16,829 bases of DNA from assembly GCA_045598975.1 (NCBI GenBank), contig JAZRVE010000028.1:1-16829 (forward strand), read 5' to 3'. The translations under genes were made by a program, and so were the position numbers. The stretch comes from UMGS882 sp045598975 (GTDB taxonomy: Bacteria > Bacillota > Clostridia > Oscillospirales > CAG-382). Below, in pieces: positions 1 to 7,177 of this stretch. Below the pieces are notes generated by a model that searched no databases, was not told where the DNA came from, and worked only from the letters and a program-made list of their open reading frames with translations. The first letter of the stretch is position 1, and every line of letters starts with the position of its first letter.

Positions 1-172
1 AAATACTGGATAAAATGGGTACAAATACGCCTGATTTACACTCTGTTTTCAACTTTTTTCGATTCTTTACAATTATTGCCCCCAAATGCAGAAAAGCAAG
101 TCTTCTTTTTGCTTGGAAAACTTGCTTTGTCTACAGGCTGAACTCACCACGATCAAGTGGTGAGTTTTTTTA
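1..172. other. intergenic region at the left edge, no gene assigned
   Basis: This AT-rich stretch lies beyond the 3' end of the cytidylate-kinase-like gene. It holds a perfect 9-bp inverted repeat (AAAGCAAGT at 93-101, ACTTGCTTT at 120-128) and, next to it, a terminator hairpin at 141-166. Plus-strand frame 1 stays open from the left edge to a TGA at 139-141, directly at the foot of the terminator. It could therefore be the last 46 codons of a plus-strand gene starting outside the window, but I do not recognise that peptide and do not call it as a gene. Confidence 0.5.
141..172 (+). terminator. rho-independent terminator, plus strand
   Basis: A perfect 10-bp stem (AACTCACCAC at 141-150, GTGGTGAGTT at 157-166) with loop GATCAA is followed by a run of T. 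Only the plus strand has the T run, so the hairpin should stop transcription arriving from the left of the window. It would also shield against convergent readthrough into the minus-strand cytidylate-kinase-like gene, which ends at 173. Confidence 0.75.
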
Positions 173-790
173 TTACTGTTTTTGCGCCATATAGGCTTTG
201 CAGTATAGTTCCAGCGTATCGACGCAGGCGTCGATGCCGATTTTGTCGGTGTGGAGCGAAAGGTCGTAGTTTTCAAGCTCGCCCCAACGGCTGGACGTGT
301 AGTAATTATAATAGGCGGCACGCTTTTTGTCGCGCTTGCGGATGTCGGATTCCACGTCGCGGCTGGTGTTCTCGTAGTATTTGACGACGCGCTTGACGCG
401 GGACGGCATATCGGAATATAAGAAAAAGTTTAAGACGTCCGGTCTGTCTTTGAGAATATAGTCGGCACAGCGTCCGACAATGACGCAGGGACCGGTGTCG
501 GCGCATTTCTTTATAATGTCGGATTGGACAAGAAAAACCTTGTCGGCGAGCGGAAGCCCGTAAACGCCGTTTGCCGAGCCGAACATGGAAAGCGAATACA
601 GCAGACTGTACGAGGATACCTGCTCGGCGTTTTCAAACATACTTTCGGCATAGCCGCTTTCCTTGGCGGCAAGGGTGATGATCTCGTTGTCATAAAAGGG
701 GAGAGAGAGGCGCTCGGCGAGCTTGCGGGCAACAAAACGTCCGCCGCTTCCGTATTGTCGGCTGATGGTGATGACAGGACAGGATGACAT
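173..790 (-). CDS. cytidylate kinase-like family protein
   Basis: This is a 205-residue P-loop protein of the cytidylate-kinase-like family (Pfam Cytidylate_kin2 type). Its N-terminus has the family's characteristic ITISRQYGSGG (residues 8-17 region), in which the loop is glycine-rich but lacks the GKS/GKT of a canonical Walker A. A second conserved block, PCVIVGRCADYIL, lies mid-protein, and the C-terminal half is charged with a basic SDIRKRDKKRAAYY stretch typical of the LID/substrate region of nucleoside monophosphate kinases. The substrate is unknown; family members are uncharacterised and distinct from the true CMP kinase Cmk. The start is supported by AAAGGAG about 8 nt upstream. The gene lies 25 nt after the thioesterase stop, so the two are probably co-transcribed. 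Confidence 0.85.
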   Translation of the reverse strand: MSSCPVITISRQYGSGGRFVARKLAERLSLPFYDNEIITLAAKESGYAESMFENAEQVSSYSLLYSLSMFGSANGVYGLPLADKVFLVQSDIIKKCADTGPCVIVGRCADYILKDRPDVLNFFLYSDMPSRVKRVVKYYENTSRDVESDIRKRDKKRAAYYNYYTSSRWGELENYDLSLHTDKIGIDACVDTLELYCKAYMAQKQ

Positions 791-815
791 AGAAAACGCT
801 CCTTTCTGTTACGTG

Positions 816-1544
816 TCATTTCCGAAAGGCGGCAGAGAAAATCACGTCGCCGCCGCTGTCAAGTGCAAGCAGATGAAAAGTACCGGAAACGTCCGGAAAA
901 CCGGTGAAAACCGTAAAAGTTTCACCGATGCGAGCTTCTTTCTGATAGCGTATCGCAAAATCGGCGCCGGCAAGCCCCGAAAGACAGGATGTCGGCAGAT
1001 AATCCCACAGAATATCGGGATAAAAGGTGTTGTTCATGTGCTGATTGCGGTCGAGAGAGGAATAATACACTTTTCGAACATCTGTTCGTTGCAGGGGAGC
1101 CGCCGTTCTCATAAGCGGCAGGGACGGCAATATGAACGGAAACATGTGATCGGGCTGAATGGTGCCGACGCTCTGCAACGCAGACGGACGGAGAATGGTA
1201 CGCTTTTCCGTGTCGATCAGCACCCATTGTGAGGATGCCAATGCGGCAAGTCGGTCGCCGACATATACGGTAAAATCTCGTATAAATGATGCGCCGCTCG
1301 TACTGCGCGGATAAGTGTCGATACGAAGCGTATCACCGACAACGATAGTATGTTCGAAATGAACGTTGATATTCACAAGAACAAACGCCATACCGTTTGA
1401 CGCAAGCGTATCGTAGGATAAACCGCAGGCATCAAGATCGGCGCCGGCGACTTTCTGAAAATAACGAAACAGCGCCGACGGTCTGATCACGCCGTTTGGC
1501 TGAATCTCGTAATCCTGTACCGTTTCCTGTATTCCGAACGACAC
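816..1544 (-). CDS. acyl-ACP thioesterase (FatA/FatB-type double hotdog)
   Basis: This thioesterase should release fatty acids from acyl carrier protein in the cytoplasm. Two hotdog repeats are visible. The N-terminal one (about residues 1-125) has the usual SALFRYFQKVAGADLDACGLSYDTL helix region. The C-terminal one begins near VRKVYYSSLDRNQHMNN, where Asp165, Asn167 and His169 form the D-x-N-x-H catalytic motif of FatA/FatB enzymes. The length (242 residues) matches bacterial members of the family. Start choice: an ATG at 1553 is in frame, but AGAAAGGA abuts it with no spacer, whereas GTG at 1544 sits 8 nt from AAGGA, so I prefer GTG. If ATG is used the protein gains three residues. The gene lies 118 nt after the DUF6873-type gene and 25 nt before the kinase-like gene. 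The physiological acyl chain length cannot be read from the sequence. Confidence 0.85.
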   Translation of the reverse strand: MSFGIQETVQDYEIQPNGVIRPSALFRYFQKVAGADLDACGLSYDTLASNGMAFVLVNINVHFEHTIVVGDTLRIDTYPRSTSGASFIRDFTVYVGDRLAALASSQWVLIDTEKRTILRPSALQSVGTIQPDHMFPFILPSLPLMRTAAPLQRTDVRKVYYSSLDRNQHMNNTFYPDILWDYLPTSCLSGLAGADFAIRYQKEARIGETFTVFTGFPDVSGTFHLLALDSGGDVIFSAAFRK

Positions 1545-1550
1545 GTTCAA

Positions 1551-1560
1551 CATCCTTTCT
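1551..1560 (-). promoter_or_regulatory. ribosome binding site that decides the thioesterase start
   Basis: On the minus strand the sequence reads AGAAAGGATG, so the only Shine-Dalgarno run touches the first ATG. A GTG three codons downstream (1542-1544) is at normal spacing and is the likelier initiator. Confidence 0.5.
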
Positions 1561-1671
1561 ATTTACATTTTATATTATATAGGCAGTATCTGTATTGCCC
1601 GTCCCCGAATTGCGTAAAATTCTTATTTTATATAATTGCATATATGTTTGCCGTAGACAACCGCTTGCCGC

Positions 1672-2379
1672 TCACGGCAGAAAAACGAGTCCCCCGACGT
1701 CGGTAAGCTCCTCCGAAGAAAGCGAAACGAGTGACACTGCGTGTTTTAGCGCAAAATCACGGATACGGGAAAACTCCGGATGCTTTTCAACACAGCCGCA
1801 AAAATAAACCGTGCTTTTATCCGTACCCGAAGCGCCGCCGATAAAACCGTACGCATAGCCGCGTAACGTCGCGGCATGTGTGCGAAGCAACAGTACGTCG
1901 CATCCGTCTTTTATCAGAACACGCGCTATGCCTTCATCCTCCGTGATGGCGGCATTTTCGTTTATTCTTGCGAGATTGCACGCCGCGTATCCCTGCTTTA
2001 CGGGAATCAGCCGAACACCGCATTCTTTCGCATAGGCGGCGATGCGCGGATGCAGGCATTTGGGATTGGCGATCAGCCGATCTCCTATCCATTTTACACA
2101 CAATCCGCAGTCGTCGGGATATGATAACCGCGTGTCGCTCCCCCGATCGATAAGAATAGCTTCCCCGCTATCGAACAAATGTTCTTTCGTCCTGTTATAT
2201 GCTATCTCATCCGCAAACAGCGTTCTGCCGTCATGGCAGAAAAACAGATCGGCATGAGATGCGATGGGGGCGTCAACACGGTCGTCGCGCGGTAGACGGA
2301 TAACGGAATAGCCTATATTTTCAAGGGCTTCTGTCACATTCCGCGGTGCATCCTCACCCACGATCACCCGTTTTTTCAT
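1672..2379 (-). CDS. DUF6873-type GME-fold protein, function unknown
   Basis: This 235-residue protein resembles the uncharacterised DUF6873 family, which has the guanidino-group-modifying enzyme (GME) fold of amidinotransferases and arginine deiminases. Visible blocks are HADLFFCHDGRTLF (about residues 42-55), a QGYAACNLARI-NENAAITEDEGIA segment, and GYAYGFIGGASG followed by VYFCGCVEKHP in the C-terminal half. The Gly-rich GFIGGASG with nearby acidic and Cys residues fits the GME active-site side, but I cannot assign a substrate or claim catalysis. The ATG overlaps the radA stop by 4 nt (ATGA at 2376-2379) and has no ribosome site of its own, so translational coupling to radA is likely. The family name comes from pattern memory. 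Confidence 0.7.
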   Translation of the reverse strand: MKKRVIVGEDAPRNVTEALENIGYSVIRLPRDDRVDAPIASHADLFFCHDGRTLFADEIAYNRTKEHLFDSGEAILIDRGSDTRLSYPDDCGLCVKWIGDRLIANPKCLHPRIAAYAKECGVRLIPVKQGYAACNLARINENAAITEDEGIARVLIKDGCDVLLLRTHAATLRGYAYGFIGGASGTDKSTVYFCGCVEKHPEFSRIRDFALKHAVSLVSLSSEELTDVGGLVFLP

Positions 2380-3770
2380 TTTTGCGCGGGAAAGAGCGAA
2401 AACGTGTCGTACAGACTTTTAACGGGAATGATCTTGGCTTTGCCTGCCGCCTTGTCGATGGCGGATTTGGCACGGGCATAGTTGCGTGCCGGGATAACGA
2501 TGGTGTCAAAGCCGAGGCGGGATGCCTCCTTGACGCGCTGTTCAATGCCGGCGATGGCACGGCATTCACCGGCGAGCCCGATCTCCCCCATTGCCGCAAG
2601 CTTGTCGGCGATGGGAATATCACGGATGCCGGAAATAAGCGCAAGGCATGCCGGCAGATCGGTGGAGGTATCTTCGGCACGGAGCCCGCCGACGACGTTC
2701 ATGTAGATATCGCTTGCGCCGAGCTTGATGCCCATGCGCTTTTCCAATACGGCGGCAAGCAGCGTAAGTCTGTTATAATCAAAGCCGGTCGTCGTGCGGC
2801 GCGGTACGGCAAACACCGTCGGCGTCGTCAGCGCCTGTATTTCCGCAAGTACCGGGCGCGTTCCCTCCATGGTGCACATGGTGCAGGTGCCCGAAACGCC
2901 GAGCGGACGCTCGGAAAGCAGATATTCCGACGGATTTTCCACCTCGGTCAGTCCCTCGGCACGCATTTCGAACATACCGATCTCATTGGTGGAGCCGAAT
3001 CGGTTCTTGACGGCTCGGAGCATGCGGTAGGCATACTGCTTGTCCCCGTCAAAGTACAGCACGGTGTCTACCATGTGTTCGAGAACTTTCGGTCCCGCAA
3101 TGCCACCGTCCTTGTTGACGTGTCCGACGATGATGACCGACGTTCCCTCGGTCTTGGCAAGACGAATCAATTTCGCGGCTGTGTTTTTGACCTGTGAAAC
3201 ACTGCCGACGCCGATGCCGACAGAGGAATCGGACATTGTCTGGATGGAGTCGATGATGACGACGTCCGGTGATACGGCGGCAATTTCCGCGAGCACTTCT
3301 TCCACGTCCGTTTCGGTATATAGGAGCATGGACGCACCGCTTATCCCGAGCCTTTTGGCACGCAATTTGATTTGTGCCGGGGATTCTTCACCCGAAACGT
3401 ACAGCAGTTTTCCCGGAAGGCGGTCGCAAATCTGCAATAATAAGGTGGATTTTCCGATACCGGGCTCACCCGAAAGCAGTGTGACCGAGCCCTTGACAAG
3501 TCCGCCGCCGAGCACGCGGTCAAATTCGCCGATGCCGGTGCTTTGTCTGTCTTCTTCGATGATGGCGTCGCTGTCAAACGAAAGTGATAGCGGCTTTGCG
3601 TGCGGGACGACGGTCCTTTGCGCCGCTTTGCCGAAGCCACTCTTTTGTACGGGCACTTCGCTTTCCTGCTCTTCGATGGTGTTCCATTCGCCGCATGACG
3701 GGCATTTTCCGTACCATTTTCCGAATACCGAGCCGCATTCGGTGCACACGTATTCCGATTTTACTTTCAT
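2376..3770 (-). CDS. radA: DNA repair protein RadA (Sms)
   Basis: RadA is a hexameric ATP-driven branch-migration helicase working with RecA in recombinational repair. All hallmarks are present in 464 residues: an N-terminal four-Cys zinc finger (Cys9, Cys12, Cys23, Cys26), Walker A GEPGIGKST (101-109), Walker B around VVIIDS (170-175), the RadA-specific KNRFG (255-259), and a C-terminal Lon-protease-like domain containing GGLRAEDTSTDLPACLAL. The frame is open to an ATG at 3794, but ATG 3770 is preferred: GGAG lies 9 nt upstream, the protein then starts just before the zinc finger as in homologues, and it leaves a 1-nt gap after the amidase stop. It overlaps the next gene by 4 nt, so the three genes are probably one operon. 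Confidence 0.96.
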   Translation of the reverse strand: MKVKSEYVCTECGSVFGKWYGKCPSCGEWNTIEEQESEVPVQKSGFGKAAQRTVVPHAKPLSLSFDSDAIIEEDRQSTGIGEFDRVLGGGLVKGSVTLLSGEPGIGKSTLLLQICDRLPGKLLYVSGEESPAQIKLRAKRLGISGASMLLYTETDVEEVLAEIAAVSPDVVIIDSIQTMSDSSVGIGVGSVSQVKNTAAKLIRLAKTEGTSVIIVGHVNKDGGIAGPKVLEHMVDTVLYFDGDKQYAYRMLRAVKNRFGSTNEIGMFEMRAEGLTEVENPSEYLLSERPLGVSGTCTMCTMEGTRPVLAEIQALTTPTVFAVPRRTTTGFDYNRLTLLAAVLEKRMGIKLGASDIYMNVVGGLRAEDTSTDLPACLALISGIRDIPIADKLAAMGEIGLAGECRAIAGIEQRVKEASRLGFDTIVIPARNYARAKSAIDKAAGKAKIIPVKSLYDTFSLFPAQK

Positions 3771-3771
3771 G

Positions 3772-4545
3772 TCAACATTCTCCGTTTTCCGCATTTTGCA
3801 GATATTCTATCATAGAAAGGAACAGAATAAACGCCGTTTTTTTCTGATAAGCACCGTCGGAAAGCCTTGCCGCTTCTTCGGGATTGGAAAGAAAGCCGCA
3901 TTCCACGAGCACCGCAGGGCATTTTAATGTGTTGAGCACCCGGATGGTGCGGTCGGCCTTTTTGATTTCGCGTTTGTTGTCGGGATCGAGCAGGGTTTTT
4001 GCGTTATTTTGCAGTATTTCCGCAAGTTCCGCGCTTTCCGGGGCATTCGGCGAAAAATAGACCTGCAAACCTTTGTATTTGGGTATCTCGAATTTGTTCT
4101 GATGGATGCTGATAAAGACGGCATTGGGAAACTGCTCGGCAAACGATATGCGATTGACGAGATCGTAGTATTTTTTTCGGTGTTCTTCGCCGGCATGATA
4201 GAGGAGTTGGTCTTCCGTGCGCGTCATATGCGTCTCGATCTCTGTCAGAAAGAGAAACTGTTCGAGATCGCGTGCTATGGCGAGATTGACGTCTTTTTCT
4301 AGCACGCCGTTCGCCTGGGCTCCCCCGTCTTCCCCGCCGTGTCCGGCGTCTATGACAAGGGTTGGTGCGCTATTTCCGGTCGCAGACACGATTTTGACGT
4401 TTGACAGATAGGAAAAATTACCGGACAAGCAGGCAAGCAGTACCACGAACGCCGAAAGGAGCGCCGCCGTGAGAAAGAAGAGTATCGCCTGCCGATATTG
4501 CTGTTTTACCAAGTATGACCAGTCCCCTACATCGTTTTTTATCAT
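3772..4545 (-). CDS. membrane-anchored N-acetylmuramoyl-L-alanine amidase (Amidase_3, CwlD-like)
   Basis: This is a zinc-dependent cell-wall hydrolase that cleaves the bond between N-acetylmuramic acid and L-alanine in peptidoglycan. A single membrane segment (about residues 20-40) anchors it, with the catalytic domain outside. The Amidase_3 ligands are all visible: His69 in DAGHGG, Glu83 in LEKDVNL and His148 in SIHQN, with catalytic Glu215 in VECGF. Length (257 residues), one membrane anchor and a bare catalytic domain without binding repeats resemble CwlD, which makes muramic-delta-lactam in spore cortex. That role is inference, since no other spore gene is in the window. It follows the small membrane protein by 40 nt and ends 1 nt before radA. 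The ATG start has only AGG touching it, so the start is less certain. Confidence 0.88.
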   Translation of the reverse strand: MIKNDVGDWSYLVKQQYRQAILFFLTAALLSAFVVLLACLSGNFSYLSNVKIVSATGNSAPTLVIDAGHGGEDGGAQANGVLEKDVNLAIARDLEQFLFLTEIETHMTRTEDQLLYHAGEEHRKKYYDLVNRISFAEQFPNAVFISIHQNKFEIPKYKGLQVYFSPNAPESAELAEILQNNAKTLLDPDNKREIKKADRTIRVLNTLKCPAVLVECGFLSNPEEAARLSDGAYQKKTAFILFLSMIEYLQNAENGEC

Positions 4546-4585
4546 CCTATGCGGCGATACGGACGGTCATGCGGGAAAGTGTGGG

Positions 4586-5185
4586 TTATTTCTGTTTCCT
4601 GTCTCCGGATGTTTTGAGACGGATGACGCCGCGATAGGTAAGAGAATAAACAAGTGTAAGCACAGCAAAAGAGACAAGCAAAAACAGCAGTTGAAAGAGC
4701 CCTGCCTCGCTCATAAACTGTACCGAAGCGGGTGCGTCGCTGACGCGCATCTGACTTATCTCGTCGTAGCGGTACTGCGTAAGACCGGCGTCGATGCCGA
4801 GCACCTCGCCCGCAAGCAGAAACCGCTGAACAAAGTACAGAACGGCACGAAAAGCGGAAGCGGCGTTGCCGCAGAGCTTGAGCACAAGATGAATAAGCGA
4901 GATGAGCACACTAGGCGCGAAGGCGACGGTAAGATAACGTGCTCCGCCGCAGGCTGTGTTGTCCGGTGCGCGTCCCGCGTCGAAAGCGATCTTGTCGCGC
5001 TGCGCATCGTCAATGACGGCAAAAGCCACAACAGACAGATAAAACAGTATGGAGAAGACACCCGCCAAGGCGCACAGCGTCCCGGAAAAGGGCGACGCGA
5101 CGAACAGACCGAACAGCGAAAACGCGATCTGATTGATCCAGAGTTTGATAATAAGGGCGGATTTCTTTTCCCAAAGATTTTTCAT
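4586..5185 (-). CDS. small multi-pass membrane protein, function unknown
   Basis: I do not recognise this 199-residue protein. It is hydrophobic, with likely membrane segments near residues 10-32, 38-60, 83-105 and 165-190 and a weaker one around 115-135. A soluble hydrophilic loop follows the fourth segment and the tail is basic. ATG 5185 is chosen because GGAGG lies 6 nt upstream. The frame stays open to an ATG at 5377, but that extension runs into the divergent recombinase gene and has no ribosome site. It is the first gene of the minus-strand cluster leading to the amidase and radA, 87 nt from the divergent recombinase start. Confidence 0.75.
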   Translation of the reverse strand: MKNLWEKKSALIIKLWINQIAFSLFGLFVASPFSGTLCALAGVFSILFYLSVVAFAVIDDAQRDKIAFDAGRAPDNTACGGARYLTVAFAPSVLISLIHLVLKLCGNAASAFRAVLYFVQRFLLAGEVLGIDAGLTQYRYDEISQMRVSDAPASVQFMSEAGLFQLLFLLVSFAVLTLVYSLTYRGVIRLKTSGDRKQK

Positions 5186-5213
5186 GGTGTCCTCCGAATT
5201 TTTATAAATAGTC

Positions 5214-5242
5214 TTTTCAAAATGGAAAATTAGTGATATAAT
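5214..5242 (+). promoter_or_regulatory. sigma-A type promoter of the tyrosine recombinase gene
   Basis: The -35-like TTTTCA (5214-5219) is separated by 17 nt from a perfect -10 TATAAT (5237-5242), with the extended -10 TG at 5234-5235. It lies 31 nt upstream of the recombinase ATG and ahead of its AGGAGG. Confidence 0.65.
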
Positions 5243-5272
5243 AAAAACGGATAAAGTATGAGGAGGTGCGGT

Positions 5273-6280
5273 ATGGCTTACGATTACAGCGACGCTCCGG
5301 CACTTGTGCGGGAATTTCTCAAATATAAAGGCACCGTGCAGGGACGCTCCAAACTTACCGTCTTCAATTATTATCACGATCTGCGCACGTTTTCACGCTT
5401 TCTGCTCGTGCAGAAGGATCCGGAAAAGTATACGGAAACGGCTTTCGAAGAAATCCCGTTTTCCGATGCGACGGATGAACTGCTCACCGCCGTGAGCGCC
5501 GGGGATATTTTTGAGTTTCTTGTTTTCTGCAACGAAAAGCTCGATAATCAGAAGGCTTCCCGTGCCCGCAAGCTTTCCTGCCTGCGCTCGTTCTATAAAT
5601 ATCTGACTACCGGAAAAATGATCCTCTCCGTAAATCCCACCGAGAAGATCGAGTCTCCCAAAAAAGACAAGTCGCTTCCGAAGTTTCTGAATCTCGAAGA
5701 GTCTGTCAAGCTGCTGGAATCGGTCGACGGCAGAAACGCCGAACGCGATTACGCCATCATCATGATCTTTCTCAACTGCGGGCTTCGTGTATCGGAGCTT
5801 GCCGGCATCGACCTTGACGATTTCGATAAGGACATGGAATCCCTTGTCGTGACCGGAAAGGGCTCCAAGCAGCGCCGCATATTCTTAAACGACGCCTGCC
5901 GTGATGCCATCAGAGCCTATCTTGCCGTGCGTCCGAAGGAAGTCAAGCTCGATGCGAAAAAAGCGCTCTTTATATCCCGCAACCGCAACCGCATCAGCGT
6001 TCACACGGTGCAGTGGCTCATTTATAAGAGGCTTGACGAAGCGGGGCTCGGCAATATGAATATGTCGGTACATAAACTGCGTCACACGGCGGCGACTCTC
6101 ATGTATGCCGAAGGACACACCGACGTTCGTGTCTTAAAGGATATTCTCGGGCATGAAAGCCTGTCCACCACGCAGATTTACACCCATGTGCAGAATCAGA
6201 AACTCATTGATGCCGCCAACAATAACCCGCTTTCCGGCATGAAACGCAAGCTGAAAGCAAAATCAGACGAAGCAGAATAA
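5273..6280 (+). CDS. XerC/XerD-type tyrosine recombinase
   Basis: This site-specific recombinase is 335 residues long and looks catalytically complete. The N-terminal SAM-like core-binding domain (about 1-115) precedes the catalytic domain (about 135-315). The latter has Arg172 (GLRVSEL), Lys196 (TGKGSKQRR), His267 and Arg270 (HKLRH), His294 (LGHESLSTT) and nucleophile Tyr303 (IYTH). Size and architecture match the chromosomal XerC/XerD resolvases that separate chromosome dimers with FtsK. It has its own promoter and terminator and sits among housekeeping genes with no excisionase or att-like repeats nearby. ATG 5273 is chosen over an ATG at 5258 because AGGAGG lies 6 nt upstream of 5273 and inside the longer version. 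XerC versus XerD cannot be told apart by eye. Confidence 0.93.
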   Translation: MAYDYSDAPALVREFLKYKGTVQGRSKLTVFNYYHDLRTFSRFLLVQKDPEKYTETAFEEIPFSDATDELLTAVSAGDIFEFLVFCNEKLDNQKASRARKLSCLRSFYKYLTTGKMILSVNPTEKIESPKKDKSLPKFLNLEESVKLLESVDGRNAERDYAIIMIFLNCGLRVSELAGIDLDDFDKDMESLVVTGKGSKQRRIFLNDACRDAIRAYLAVRPKEVKLDAKKALFISRNRNRISVHTVQWLIYKRLDEAGLGNMNMSVHKLRHTAATLMYAEGHTDVRVLKDILGHESLSTTQIYTHVQNQKLIDAANNNPLSGMKRKLKAKSDEAE

Positions 6281-6287
6281 TACCTGC

Positions 6288-6320
6288 GACCGAAGCGGAA
6301 ACGCTTCGGTCATTCTTTTG
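6288..6320 (+). terminator. terminator between convergent recombinase and formyltransferase genes
   Basis: A perfect 10-bp stem (GACCGAAGCG at 6288-6297, CGCTTCGGTC at 6302-6311) with a GAAA tetraloop is followed by ATTCTTTT. The T run is on the plus strand, so it mainly serves the recombinase. The minus-strand formyltransferase stop codon (6310-6312) lies within the foot of the stem. Confidence 0.85.
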
Positions 6321-7119
6321 TAAAGAGCGTTTTCCTGTCAACGCACAGATACCCGTCGGCAAGCGGCAGAATCAGCGTATTTTCATCCGGCGGCGGCAGA
6401 GTTTTTCTGACGGTCGGACGAGAAAAAGCATAGGTCTTTTCCGGCGTGCGGTAATACATATCGTATCCCCAAAATGCCCGCGTGATAAGCTCTGCGTGCT
6501 TTGCGGTGTCGGCGGCGGAAAGCGTATACGCCGATTCATCGGGGTTCGGCAGATACCGTCCCTCCCCCTGTTTTCGCGCATTCGTGTACAGCGCATCCCA
6601 CGAAGCAAGGAGCGTCTTGATCATTCCGGGCAAAATCGCACAGGCTTTGTCCATATAGGTTTCAAGCGTTTCCGTCTCGGGATCAAGCGGAAATTCTTTT
6701 TGCAGCATCACGTCGCCGGTATCAAAATCCGCCGCCATTTTGTGAATGCACACCGCGCCCATTTGCCACCCTTCAAGTATCGCGTACGGCATCGGCCATG
6801 CACCGCGGGCGTGCGGAAGCGGCGCCGGATGGACGTTGATCATGCGGATGCCGTCGACGACGGGAATGCGGTAATAATAGGCGGCGCAGATAAGCGCCTG
6901 GCACCCGTCATCGCGAAGGTTTTCGAGATCACGCGCCGTGATCCTGTCAAGGGATACGGGTATCCCCTTTTCCCGTGCCGTGCGTATGACGGCGGTATTA
7001 TATTCGAATACGTTGTCGGTGCGGCAGGTGAATAGCTTCATGACCGTCACGTCTTCTTCGAGAAGAGTCGACAGCACGGGATGAAGCAGATCAATGCCGG
7101 CGTAAGCAATTTTCGTCAT
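6310..7119 (-). CDS. formyltransferase family protein, substrate unknown
   Basis: This 269-residue protein has the formyl-transferase fold that uses 10-formyltetrahydrofolate. The catalytic Asn95, His97 (INVHPAPLPHARGAWP) and Asp133 (ADFDTGDVM) correspond to the Asn-His-Asp triad of GART and Fmt. It is shorter than methionyl-tRNA formyltransferase, and its C-terminal region does not look like the Fmt tRNA-binding domain, so the acceptor may be another molecule such as an amino sugar. The frame is open to 7158, but that part coincides with the hairpin that terminates groEL, so ATG 7119 is preferred; it aligns with the expected first beta strand (MTKIAYAG). No convincing ribosome site precedes it. 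It lies 58 nt downstream of groEL and converges on the recombinase gene. Confidence 0.82.
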   Translation of the reverse strand: MTKIAYAGIDLLHPVLSTLLEEDVTVMKLFTCRTDNVFEYNTAVIRTAREKGIPVSLDRITARDLENLRDDGCQALICAAYYYRIPVVDGIRMINVHPAPLPHARGAWPMPYAILEGWQMGAVCIHKMAADFDTGDVMLQKEFPLDPETETLETYMDKACAILPGMIKTLLASWDALYTNARKQGEGRYLPNPDESAYTLSAADTAKHAELITRAFWGYDMYYRTPEKTYAFSRPTVRKTLPPPDENTLILPLADGYLCVDRKTLFTKE

Positions 7120-7126
7120 AATTCGG

Positions 7127-7161
7127 AAAATGCGGCGAAATGACACATTCCGCCGCATTTT
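7127..7161 (-). terminator. probable rho-independent terminator of groES-groEL
   Basis: An 11-bp perfect inverted repeat (AAAATGCGGCG at 7127-7137, CGCCGCATTTT at 7151-7161) with a 13-nt loop lies 17 nt past the groEL stop on the minus strand. The 3' arm ends in TTTT, then CC, a short U run. The plus-strand copy also ends in a T run, but no gene feeds it. Confidence 0.65.
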
Positions 7162-7177
7162 TTATCGGTTTTGCCAA

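Noticed and set aside
2346..3197. 283-codon plus-strand open frame opposite radA
   Set aside because: It is a shadow of radA with basic, low-complexity composition and no start signal.
5186..5377. N-terminal extension of the small membrane protein gene to an ATG at 5377
   Set aside because: The extension would overlap the divergent recombinase promoter and coding start, and GGAGG is correctly placed only for ATG 5185.
5273..6280. Tyrosine recombinase as the integrase of a mobile element
   Set aside because: Its size and motifs fit chromosomal XerC/XerD. It lies in GC-rich housekeeping sequence with its own promoter and terminator, and I see no excisionase, att repeats or cargo around it. 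It is also 6 kb from the putative rlmD scars.
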